Notes under the pieces: generated by a model
Databases searched by the model: none
The model's input: only the letters and a program-made list of their open reading frames with translations
What the model was told of the DNA's origin: nothing
In this document: one piece after another, positions 20,614 to 30,770 of the stretch
How positions within the stretch are numbered: position 1 is the first letter of the stretch
Layout: each line of letters starts with the position of its first letter
Position numbers and translations under genes: made by a program
NCBI GenBank assembly: GCA_022376465.1
Contig: JACDTU010000010.1
Location: 1,364,001-1,428,000 of the forward strand
Origin: Cubamyces lactineus
Taxonomy: Eukaryota; Basidiomycota; Agaricomycetes; Polyporales; Polyporaceae
Direction: 5' to 3'
DNA: 64,000 nt

Positions 20614-21560
20614 TTATTGAGGTGTCTGGGTAGTACTTCTGATGTGTGTGAACTTGCCAGAGGAGTAGTTGCTTCTTAACATTCTTAGAGCATCATAGCC
20701 GCTTGCGGAGCACATGATATGCATCTTTTGTTTAATATTGACGTGATTGTTGCCTAGATTAATATGAAAGAAACACATGGCTGAGATGCATAGGCTCTCG
20801 CGAACGTCACACAGAGCTATGGGTATCAATGTTGCAGACATTGCAGCACGGGAGGATCTCTGGGGACTAGTGCACATAGGTCATTAAGGTGACTGTACTC
20901 CTTCTAAATGTGGAGTTGATCGCCCATTGCTTGATGCAATGGGCCTCATTGACAATGAACGTGCCCATGCACTTAGTGAATGTCGGGTTCAACAAGTGGT
21001 CCCATACACCCTTTGTTTAGAGCATCTCAGGTGATGTCAGAATGATCTGGTACTTGAATTCTCTGATTTCCTATTTGTACTGTACTGATGAGTATTGCAT
21101 TTTCCTACCTTCAGTAACTATACACTGAATCTTCAATAGTGTAGCTGTACATGTATTGCCATTGAGAACAGCTGCTGACACCCCTATATCCTTAAATCTC
21201 TTTGCCTGCCATACCCATTATCAGTCATGTATACCCATCTACTGAGAGATTCCAGTGTATGCTAAAGTTCTTACTTGGTCCGCCTCCGATGCATTTAGTG
21301 GTGAAACAATCACATACACCTTCCTAGTCTCTACAAGACTTGGCAGTACGAACAGTGTTGTCTTCCCCAAGCCTGTACCAGTGATAACTGTAGCGATAAC
21401 TGTACAGTCTATTCCCAACAGAAGGGCCTCTGCCACATCCAACTGCTAACTTTCCGCCTGTCTGCCTGCTAAACTCCTTTATCATAGTACTCCAAGTTGC
21501 ATCAGAGTTGTAGTTGTGCAATGTGGAGAATCCGGTACACTCACGCCTGCTCGTCTGCAT
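20614..21560 (-). pseudogene. RecQ-like DEAH-box helicase relic
   Basis: On the minus strand, helicase motif I (GTGLGKTTLFVLPSLV) lies near 21340-21380, motif Ia-like VIVSPLNASEADQ near 21290, motif II VNEAHCIKQWA near 20915-20950, and INLGNNHVNIKQ near 20740, in the spacing of RecQ family helicases multiplied in many agaricomycetes. The frames are broken several times and the upstream zinc/HTH and downstream C-terminal parts are not recognisable. Such copies are often spread by transposons; that link is an inference. Confidence 0.6.
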
Positions 21561-21859
21561 GACTTGATATTCTTGTGTCCAATGACACCGTTGATATTAA
21601 ATTCAGCAAGTGAACACCAGAATGATGGAAGCTCAGCAGCAGCATGGGTGAGTGGCAATGTGAGAAGATGTTTGGGGATGTTGGCATATGGACTTTGGGA
21701 CAAAGGAGGTGCTGAAAAAGGCAGGGGGCATCACAGTAGGTTACCAATCCAGGAGTCATGGGGGGAAATGCACCAGACATTCAGGAGCACAGAAACCCCC
21801 AAACTTTGCGCTTTCTGATTTGCGCTCTGAATGTCTGGTGACGAGACTACGTAATGCTT

Positions 21860-23036
21860 ACCTTTACAGAAAACTTGGTGAGAAGATCTATATGGAACAA
21901 CCCGAAGGCCTTGCAGCCAAAGGCCAGGAGCACAAATTTCTCTGACTACTGTGTGCTCTGTATGGACTTAAGCAAGCATGTCTTGCATGGTGGCGCAACC
22001 TGAATGAGTCCATAAAACAGCTAGGCTTCAAACACTTAGTCTCTAATGCTGGTATCTTTGTCTTTAGGGATGAGAACGACAGCATGGTCATCGTCATTGT
22101 ATATGTCGATGACGCCCGCTTCTGTGGACAGAACAAGGCACTCGTCAATAAGATGAAGGCCAAGTTCATGAAGAAGTGGGAGTGCAAAGACCTTGGCGAA
22201 GTCAAGGAATTCCTGCGTATGCGCATCCAGTGTAGAGGTTGAACAATCTGTATTGATCAGTGTGCCTACCTGGAGAAAGTGCTTCTGCGATGCGGTATGC
22301 AGAACGCGAAGCCTGCACCTACTCCACTGCCAGCAGGGTATCACCCAGAGCCAAATAATCAACCAGTGGATCCCATTCTCCGTTCCAGGTTCCAAACCAT
22401 TATTGGGTCCTTTGCTAGGCACTTGACCTGATATCGCTTTTGCCGTGACCAAACTATCACAGTTTGCTGCTGCGAATCCTTCACAAGAGCACCTCACTAA
22501 AGCACTGTATATCTGTCGCTATCTTCTCGGGACCAGGTCTTACTCTTTGGTCTACGATGGTCCTAGCAGTCTTGGCCTTTGTGCATGTACAGACCCTCAT
22601 TGGGGATCTGACCCATTCACTTGATGGTCACAAACAAAATATTTCCTGAAGTTGGCTGAAGGAATTTTCAGCTGGCAATCTTGTGCTCAGAAGACAGTTG
22701 CTGCACATTTGTTAACTAAAGCCAAATATATGGTGAGCAGTGATTGCTCTTGCCAAGTAGTCTGGATCTGCAACCTCATGAGCGAGATTGGCTACAAGCC
22801 AGCTCCTATCCCAATTGCAGGTCTTGACAAGCTTGAACACTGTGACTGAGAGTCGGTCAAAACACATCAACATTTATTATCATGCAATTTGAAAGTACAT
22901 CAACAATAAGCAGATCAAAGTATTCATTGTTGATGACCCAGATAATCCAGCTGACCTCTTCACCCAAAAGCTGGGACACATCAAGTTCACCAAGTTCAGA
23001 GGGACACTTGGCCTTGAGTTCTACAACTTGGCCTGA
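21860..23036 (+). pseudogene. Ty1/copia pol relic: reverse transcriptase and RNase H
   Basis: RT traces run in order: KIYMEQPEG (~21885), LLCALYGLKQACLAWW (~21950), the catalytic box IVYVDDARFCGQN (~22095) and WECKDLGEVKEFLRMRI (~22180). RNase H follows with HLLTKAKYMVSSDCSCQ (~22710) and the usual copia ending NPADLFTQKLGH..FRGTLGLEFYNL* (~22950-23036). Stops and shifts break the frame; gag, protease and integrase are absent. Confidence 0.85.
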
Positions 23037-23067
23037 ATCTGCTGCTTAGCGAGGGCAGGCTAGTAAG

Positions 23068-23270
23068 TGGGAATGGACATGAGGCTACCAGTCTCCTAGA
23101 GAAAGTTCCGGATACTGTGGCTGAGGTACTATATAGTATGACATTGTAATATACAGTATTACATCATAGCCTCTTTGTATATGTTTATAAGGCTGCTCTG
23201 TAGGAGCAATACAACAAGTCACTCTTAACCTTAATCCCTACGTGTGCCTCTATTCAGAGCTCTACAGGTA
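23068..23270 (+). repeat. Possible 3' LTR of the copia relic
   Basis: The ~200 bases after the pol stop contain a purine-rich run (agcgagggcagg, 23048-23059), a TATA-like TTTATAAGG near 23188, and end in CA just before the Harbinger terminus. No second copy is present, so the edges are uncertain. Confidence 0.4.
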
Positions 23271-23781
23271 AGTGGTTGACTTCCCATAAGACTCTCAATT
23301 TCTAGAGTCAACTGTAAACACCTAAAAAGGCAGGTGGAGCCAGCCTCAACGTGAGATTCAAAGTCTGATGGTGGAGTGACCCAGCTCTAAATCCTCTAAG
23401 CACCCAAATTCCAGAAGGGGGGGTTGACCCCCCCTTCTAACTCCAGACGATGCTCTAGAAGCACTGATATGGAAACTGTGCTGCTTACCTCATCAGCTCT
23501 ACCATTGTGTTGATTTCTGTTGGTCATGTCTGACTCTCCTCCCCCTAGCAATTACACCTCCTCACATTCTCTGCTTCAATCATCAGGTCTGCTTCAGCCT
23601 TACAATGAGCTCGCAGGACAGCTGTGAACCTGGCCATGGCTGGCAGTCTTGGACATCGGGTACTCAGGTCTGTCACCCTGGTTATCTTGTGTGTATGCCC
23701 AAGTGCGTCCATATCTTCACACTGCTCACTCCTTTCTAGGCATGAGAAGATCCCTCATTTAATGCTCAAGTCGTCAATCAG

Positions 23782-24873
23782 ATGCTGACATCGATCCAGC
23801 GTTCTTCCTATCCCCTGGTCCAATCGCACGCTATGGCTCAGGCTTCCCAACCAGCCCCTGCTGTGCCCTACACCCCATATCAGGCCTACAGCCAGCCCCT
23901 TCCACCTTCTCAGCTTAGCTCCGGCACATGGCATGTCCAACCTCCTGCACCCGTCACTCAATCCATGTATTCCCCCCTGCCATCGTCACATGTGCCTGCA
24001 TCCGCTATGCCTGGCATTTCTGTTGCCCGAAATAGCAGTTGTACTTCATTCTTGAAGTATGAGCAGTTCTCATTGGATGACGAAGCAATGGAGTCCATAC
24101 CAGCTCCAGTGCAGTGTGATAACGGCAAAATGTGCGCCTTCCAGGCTAACCTTGTGCCAGAGAGCAGCACTTCAAGCAAGAAGTTGAAGGTGGTGGGAAA
24201 CAAGGAAGCCGCAGCGAAGCATGGTGGCAGACAGCTGGGCTCAGCAAACTACAACAATGACGACCTGCGTGAGCTTCTATGCCTTGTACAGGAGGTACTA
24301 CTGGCTGGCAGGAACACCTGGGAATAAATATGTGAAGCCTTCAATGCATGGGCGCTACGGAACAGCATGACAATGCACGAAACTAAGAACTTGAAGAACA
24401 AGTTCAAAATGGTATGTCAGAGCCACTCGGGCCCAATTATTGCTAATCTTTCAGTTCAGCTTGTCTGCACCCGGAAGCCTATGGGGGATGCCGAAATCCT
24501 GTGGTATGTCAAACAGGCGAAACAGATTGACAACATGATTAATGAATGGGTCTGCCTACAAGTCATCGATGACTCAGGCTCTCAGGGACCTCAGGCCAAT
24601 GAGACATCTGGACGACTGGGCCCTCGTGCAGACTCTACCTCCAGCACTGGCTGTACTTCTGCATCGAGCCATTGTTTGGAGGCTGCTGAGTTCTTCTGCA
24701 CCATAAAGGCCACCTTGGATCCTGCAGCACCTGAGGCCCATGATGAGATGTGGTTTGCTTGCCAGCTCATGCAATCAGAACTCACTTGTCTCAGGGATGA
24801 GAACCAGGAGCTCCAACGTCAGAACAAACCTTACCAAGCAGGTCTTCGACCTCTCCTGTCAGCTGCAGGATGA
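23782..24873 (+). pseudogene. Myb/SANT-like DNA-binding protein of Harbinger 1 (one stop)
   Basis: A single frame runs through, with one TAA at 24325-24327 where CAA (Gln) is expected. The first ~100 residues are Pro/Ser/Gln-rich; ATGs at 23833 or upstream could start it. A Myb-like block follows: RQLGSANYNNDDLRELLCLV, then TWE*ICEAFNAWA, then LKNKFKMVC, then KPMGDAEILWYVKQAKQID. The last ~100 residues are a charged helix. In Harbinger elements such proteins bind the transposon ends and partner the transposase. I recall a similar basidiomycete family as DUF6818, unchecked. Confidence 0.65.
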
Positions 24874-25296
24874 GTGTGCCAAAGTTATGTGACTCCAATC
24901 TGTGTCAGGAACTACGAGTTCATGAATGCCCTTCTCACACATCTCCAACCCCACGCTGTCAGTTTACCAGCCTCCCTGATTCCACAAGGCACTGTCAACA
25001 TGCAACCTTCCCCTCCCCATCCACTCTGACAGGCTGCAGTGGATGACAACCCCCTGTCTGCACTGTCACCATCACATCCTGCGCAATGATCTGTAGCAAG
25101 CTCGAGCATGCAAGGGGTGAGTCCCAAGAGCTTGGCTGCTGTTGCTTTGTTGTCGGGCAGGGAGTCTACACCACTTCATGATTTCAAAGTTGTAACCATG
25201 ACAATGATTAGCCCATGCCATTGTCACCATATATCTAAGTAACTAATGTCAAGTTGTACTCAAGCTTGAATACACACTGTGGCTTGTTAAAGGAAA

Positions 25297-25990
25297 TTAT
25301 TCTACTACAACATGATGAAAGTAGGCAACCTGATCATGCCACCTCAGCTTGCCAAACAAAACATTCTCAAGAGCCCTCCATATATCATCATTCTCTGCCT
25401 CCTGCCAAATGTGCATATACACCATGGAATTCTGACTGATGCCAATGCACCTTGTTCGCAAATTCAATGAGCGAAAACACATCTCCAAGAGGTTTGCGCA
25501 TCCAATGGGGTCATTGATGTCAAGAGGTAGTCGTAACTGCCCAAACCCTGCACAGAGTTGCCATATTCCCCACTCGGCTGTCTATAGCGGAGGTAATGTA
25601 ATGGTATATGAATCCCAACACTCCTTCCCCTGTGAGAGAACACCTTTCATGACAAGGTGGTCCATGAGGGTTGATGTCAGCATGGGGTATGGGGGATGTG
25701 TTCCAGCGTTGCGCAAGCCTGTTCTGCAGGACATAGTGGAAAGTCGCGCAGTCGATGCCCTTGGTAGTGATGAACACCCAATTGTCTTGGCTATCATAGA
25801 GAACTTGCCATGGCGTGTTTTGCCTGGAGTTTGGCAGGAGTTGGGATCTTCATAGGTAGCGTTGACTAGGGAGGCATGCGGCAGCGCAGTCCTCGCAGAG
25901 GCCTTCAATGCCAGCCATGATGGCAGCTGATGCGAATAGAGCGATCTCTTGCAGCTCATCTTTATATTTGTCGTCTGAGTCCGATAGGTA
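25297..25990 (-). pseudogene. DDE (Harbinger-type) transposase relic of Harbinger 1
   Basis: On the minus strand, traces include LFASAAIMAGIEGL, PWQVLYDSQDNWVFITTKGID, FHYVLQNRLAQRWNTSPIP and GVLGFIYHYI, then degraded frames ending near 25297. They match the N-terminal half of DDE_Tnp_4-type transposases common in agaricomycetes. The catalytic residues cannot be identified. Many frameshifts are present. Confidence 0.55.
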
Positions 25991-26235
25991 GAAGGCCATG
26001 AGATGGGGAGACACAGTGGAAGAGTGAGCTGCAGTGGTAAGCAGATCTATGCAAAACTCTAAATTCTAGAACTAGGTGCGTCAAATGTTACGGATTGGAG
26101 CCCCACCAACTCTAGATTGTTTTATACTCTGACTTGTGATCTAGAGGCCACTCTAGAATCTAGAGTCTTATGGGAAGTCAACCAGTGAGCTAGTGGGGCT
26201 TTCCACTGCGTAACACGCACTGCTCAACAGTCCCT

Positions 26236-27516
26236 ACCTTCATAGCTTACCCATCAGACTAGGTACAGTAGTTGGTGACTCAGACGGTGGTGGTTAATCT
26301 TGACGTCGAGGATCTCTGAAATCTTATACTGTGGTTCTCTGTCCACCAGGACCGCAGGTGGCGGAGTTTGGACGTGGCCGGGGATGGTGTTCAGTGTTGC
26401 AGGCTTAAGTTGCAAGACGTGGAAAACAGGGTGTACCGCACTCATGGGGTCTGGTAGTTGGAGGGTGAAGGAGTGAGTTCCAACCTGTGCAATAATAGTG
26501 AACAGACCTAGGAACTTTTCAGACAACTTCTTGCACGGACATGTAGTCTGGATGTGCTCAGCTCAGAGATAGATCTGATCTCTGACTTTGAAGTTTGGCG
26601 GTGGTAGACAGTGCTTGTCCACCTGTACTTAGTATCGAGCCTAGGCTTTGAAGATCTGTTGTCAGAGTGGGTATGGAGTTCATTGAGATCAACAGCATAG
26701 TCACGAGCTCAAGTAAAGGTGAGGTCCCGCTTGGGGTAGACGGAGATGGCGGGGTTGTAGCCCTTGTTCGCGAAGAACGGGGATATGCTGGTAGTTGCGG
26801 ACGGGGCATTGTTGTACGTGAACTCCGCCAAAGGAAGGAGTTGGGACCAGTTGTCCTGCTGGTAGTTCGAGTAGATCCGGAGGTACTGCTCGAGGGTCTG
26901 GTTGACCCGCTCAGTTTCACCGTCGCCTTCCGGGTGGTACCCGGAGGTGAAGTGAAGGCGCATATCGAGGGCCTTACCGAGGGAGCGGAAGAAGTGTGAG
27001 ATGAACTCCGAACCCCGGTCGGAGGTAACGTGTGAGGGAACTCTGTGCTTGGAGAACACATGGAGTACGAACAAGTCCGCTAGCTCCGAGGCTGTAAGCG
27101 TGTCGTGGGTAGGAATGAATATACCTTGCTTAGTGAGCGTGTGGTGCCAGGGGACTTTAGTAGCTTGAGCAGACTTGATATCCGAGAGGAGTTGTTTGGA
27201 GTTGAGGATATAGGAGGCTCAGATTCCAGGGGGTCAGAGGTAGGTAGCCTGGAGGGATGCAGTGAGCTGCTCCTGGATGAAAAACGGCCAGCAGTTGTGT
27301 ACTGCCCCCGTCTTTTGGGTAGACAGGTTCAGGCTATAACTCGTGGACCCAGGGAGTATGCAAGGCCCAGTGAATGCAGCGGCATTTACAATGGAGTTTT
27401 GGGGTACAGAGGTTGGATTTGGAGCAGTGAGGGTTTTCAGAGTAGCTGGTGTAGATGGAGCATGCTCAGCCAGAGCTTGCAGGGGTACCATGGTGTCAGA
27501 AACAGAACACAGCAGT
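26236..27516 (-). pseudogene. Pol remnant of G2-B: integrase and fragments, RT deleted
   Basis: Matches G2-A 12043-12960 (chromodomain start and integrase core with TSDRGSEFISHFF and GETERVNQTLEQ), then jumps over three deletions to short pieces equivalent to G2-A 13087, 13393-13570 and 15017 onward. The largest deletion removes about 1.4 kb with the RT domain. The segment 26720-27135 is much less mutated than its flanks. Confidence 0.85.
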
Positions 27517-27870
27517 TGCAAGGACAATGAGGCGCTCACACACCGTAACAGGACGTGCGCGAGGTGCAATCACGTGACTGCACCTACATGCAGCCACTCC
27601 ACACATTCAACCTTTCTTCCTATGTACTACTGTACCTTTCGTTCCTGTGGCTCTCGGACACTATGACTGTCTGACTTTTACCTGACCGAGGCCAAGCCTC
27701 GACACTCTCTCATTCTTTGCTTTTCACACTTCTAGACTTTCTGTTCTCTTGGCTGTTCCTGATAGGCTCCCTCCTCGTATCCGATGACTCTTGTGTTTCC
27801 CAACAACGCCAACTCAACCTTGCAAGCCACCCCCTGCTAAACTGAGTCCAACGCGCCAGGTTTCCTCACA
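27517..27870 (+). repeat. 5' LTR of G3 (354 bp)
   Basis: TGCAAGG...CCTCACA. About nine differences from the 3' LTR, all within the first ~45 and last ~20 bases; the central ~290 bases are identical. Confidence 0.88.
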
Positions 27871-27942
27871 TTTTTTGAGTAGTCTTTCTTTCTTCGTATT
27901 TTTGCGCCAACTCGGCTTGATCACCCGCGTGACGTTAGGATA

Positions 27943-28490
27943 ATGTTCTTCACAGCCAGATACAATATGCCAGTTAAGAAGGACATTTGCAGGGATATGC
28001 GGACCTGGCAAGAGGCGGTGGCCACTGTCAACCAACCAGTAGTTGAACAGCAAGAGTCCGAAACCCTGGAAGCTATCAGTGAGTTGCCCACTGCCTTTTC
28101 TCTAACCCCTGTCGAGCCCGTCAGCACCCGGGGACGAGTATACCTGATTGAGAAGGGTTTAAACCCTGAGAAGACAAAACTCGAGAAGTTAGTGAAGTAT
28201 GCAGTTTGTGAAGAGGACGCATACCTGGAGGCCAGACAGGAAGAACATACATACAAGGGCCAGGTACTGGGACGGGCATGGGGACAAAGGGACATCCGGC
28301 ACAGGAGGTACAGGTGCAGCGGCAACAACCTCAAAGCCTGGGACATCTGAGCGTCGATACTCCCGACCAATGGCCAGAAAATTAGGTCACAAGGACAAGG
28401 AGCGTCTGAACAGGCTCTTTGAAGAGGCTTTGAGCCGAGGGACAATGCTTCAACCACAAAGACATTGGGCACCAGAGTAGCAAGTGCCCC
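27943..28490 (+). pseudogene. Gag C-terminal part of G3
   Basis: Contains LIEKGLNPEKTKLEKLVKYA (from ~28150) followed by a basic segment (LGHKDKERLNRLFEE) and, in a shifted frame near 28450, CFNHKDIGHQSSKC. That is a zinc knuckle whose second Cys is now His. A C-rich run (28488-28507) follows. The capsid part that should precede it is found inverted at 28569-29394. Confidence 0.65.
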
Positions 28491-28568
28491 CCCCCCCATC
28501 CCCCCCCAGTCTCTTCCGAAGAAGGTGACTGTTTGGCGGTAGATGCCATACAGTCATCGGTTTTCTGC

Positions 28569-29394
28569 TCACCTTACTGATGCAGTCCCATAGTGGTCCC
28601 TCCACGTGTGGCCCGGGCATAGGTACGGGTGATGCAGAGCGCCTTCTGCTATCCGCCCATAGTCCGCCATTCCCCACTCGACACCTAGTGCCAGCTCACT
28701 AGTGGTGTACAGGGGGGGTTCGGCATGTAGATGCATGTTCAGTCCACGCCACAATATTTGAACGAGCTGAAAGTCAGTCACGTCCGGGAACCGGACTGTG
28801 AGCTGATGTATTTCACATACAAAATCTCTAACGCAAGACTGTCCTTGCTTTGCCCGCTCCAGATGCGATCTGAGGCGCGCCTTGAAGTCCCTAGGAAAGC
28901 AGTAGTCGAATGTAGCTTTGTACAATGTTTTTACAGTCCACTCCAATTGTCTAGTGGCTACATGGTGCATGAAGAATCAGCTGGGGTCACCTAATAAGAA
29001 TTGAACCATGAACTCAAGGATCAGACGGTCAGGGAGCCCACTAACTACCTCATAAGTCCACTGATCAAAGAGGTCTAGATCGGCGGTACCATCCCAGACG
29101 AATGGAGGCTTTTACTTTGACTTCAGCCAAAGCCTTTCGGATATGCTTTTGGTCACTCTTCTGTTTTCGGCATCGTCGCCATTCTCTGTCCATCCTTTGT
29201 CTCTTGTCAGAGCCGAAGTTGTTATTTGACATTGATTCAGATGTGCTCGAATCCTCTGACTCAGATCCTGAGTCTGTACCCGAGCTTGAGCTCGACCTAC
29301 TGGGTGGGTTGTGCCCTCCACCACCAGCTCCCGCAGTGGTGGCCCGGAACCATCCTCCAGATGGTACTTGGGACATCTCCCGGACATAATCCAT
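28569..29394 (-). pseudogene. Gag N-terminal (capsid) part of G3, inverted
   Basis: On the minus strand the product runs: acidic Ser-rich start, RKALAEVKVKA, VWDGTADLDLFDQWTYEVV, then VKTLYKATFDYCFPRDFKAR and FVCEIHQLTVRFPDVTDFQL. This is a Retrotrans_gag-type capsid with a shift and one TGA. Pol and the gag C-terminus of the same element are on the plus strand, so this block has been inverted or copied in reverse. Confidence 0.65.
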
Positions 29395-29695
29395 TGTTGG
29401 GGCCCTTGAGCGACTTCGCTCCTGTGAGTTTGAGCGGGCTCATGCTCAGAGATTTGAGCCTTTGCGCGCATGCGTGTTTTGTGTTTTGTCAATGGGAGTG
29501 CAGCTATAAGACGCAGCTCTTCATTCTTTTGAGAGCGGCCTAGGAGGCGCTGCGTCGCTTTTTGGGTGGAGCTGCCTTGTGCATGGCGCTGCACAACCAA
29601 AGGAGTGCCGCCCTCCCGGTGCACATCAACCTCAGCCATCGCACCGTGACAGCACCGACCATAGGCACTGGCAATGTGCATGTTGGGGCTGTGAC

Positions 29696-30260
29696 AGCTG
29701 ACGCAAAAACTTTGGGCGCGCGACCCCCTCGCAAAGGGAAAGCTCGGATCACGGCAAACCCCGGCCGGACGCCCTCAGCCACAGCTAGCCCCGGGCGTTC
29801 TGCACGCGACGCATCGTTGCGCATTGCGCATTCTGAGAAATTACGGTCGATTCCTCGTCCTGTGCTTGAGAAGACATTCGTCCGCTCCCAACTTGCATGT
29901 AACTATACCAAACAAGAACCCGGATGTCGAATTTCCATGGCCAACTGCGATGTTGCTCCTCCGGAAGCTTTAGATTGCCATTGGCACCATCTTGTAGCAC
30001 ATACACGGAGGCATTCCGACTTGTAAAATAGTTCCTTGGTGCTCTGTGTCATGACAATTACCTTTGGAAGCCTTTCCCTTGGTCTAGATGGGGGAGGATG
30101 TAGTTGCAACAATCCACGGTAAGTATGAGTATGCTGTACAGGCCGGAATTGCATAGAGCGCCCGGGGCTAGCTGTGGCTGAGGGCGTCCGGCCGGGGTTT
30201 GCCGTGATCCGAGCTCACCCTTTGCGAGGGGATCGCGCGCCCAGAGTTTTTGCGTCAGCT
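29696..30260. repeat. 102-bp inverted repeat pair inside G3
   Basis: Arms 29696-29797 and 30159-30260 are inverted copies with about four or five mismatches, separated by 361 bases. Arm sequence begins AGCTGACGCAAAAACTTTGG on the left. They lie just downstream of the inverted gag block, between it and pol. Confidence 0.85.
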
Positions 30261-30770
30261 GGAACTTCGCTGAGCTGGAGGATCTAGCTGCCCGAGCACG
30301 TTGGTCATGTAACCCTGAGCTCTTCATGGGGGCAATGACTTTAGACAACAGGACCATGGGGCATACACATTGTACAAAAGAGGTCTGGCCTGGTAAAAGT
30401 AAAAGCGACTGTATTGAGTATCTAATGGCCCTATTCACTTCATACTATGACCCTGCGAGAGCCATCAAAGCGGGGATACTTCCGAGTGACCAATTGAAGT
30501 TGATACCTATGGAGGTGGCGATGAGTTGATAGTCATGGAGCACTTAGCCTACCAGGGACTACCACACAAGGATGTAGTCAGCTGCGCCCAAACAAATGAT
30601 CCCAAATGGGGTGTACCAGAGATCTTGCAGGATGAATGGGATGATTGGATCACTATCCCTCCATGACCCAAATGGGGAACTGGCTTCCTGCCTTGTTCAG
30701 GTCCTGATGGCTGTGTGCTCATGCGCGAGCAAGTCTGTGTGCTCGATACCCAGATATCCCTGAGCAAATC

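Larger units (their letters stand above)
23273..26184 (+). mobile_element. PIF/Harbinger-like DNA transposon 1 (decayed)
   Basis: The ends are perfect inverted copies over 24 bases: TGGTTGACTTCCCATAAGAC at 23273 continues four more bases, and the complement ends at 26184. Between them are a Myb-like ORF on the plus strand and a transposase relic on the minus strand, the two-gene layout of PIF/Harbinger elements. The flanking triplets AAG and GTG do not form a clean 3-bp duplication, so the outer bases or flanks may have mutated. Confidence 0.75.

Noticed and set aside
29562..30026. 154-codon plus-strand frame in G3
   Set aside because: Runs through one arm of the 102-bp inverted repeat; no gag or pol motif and no clear coding continuity.
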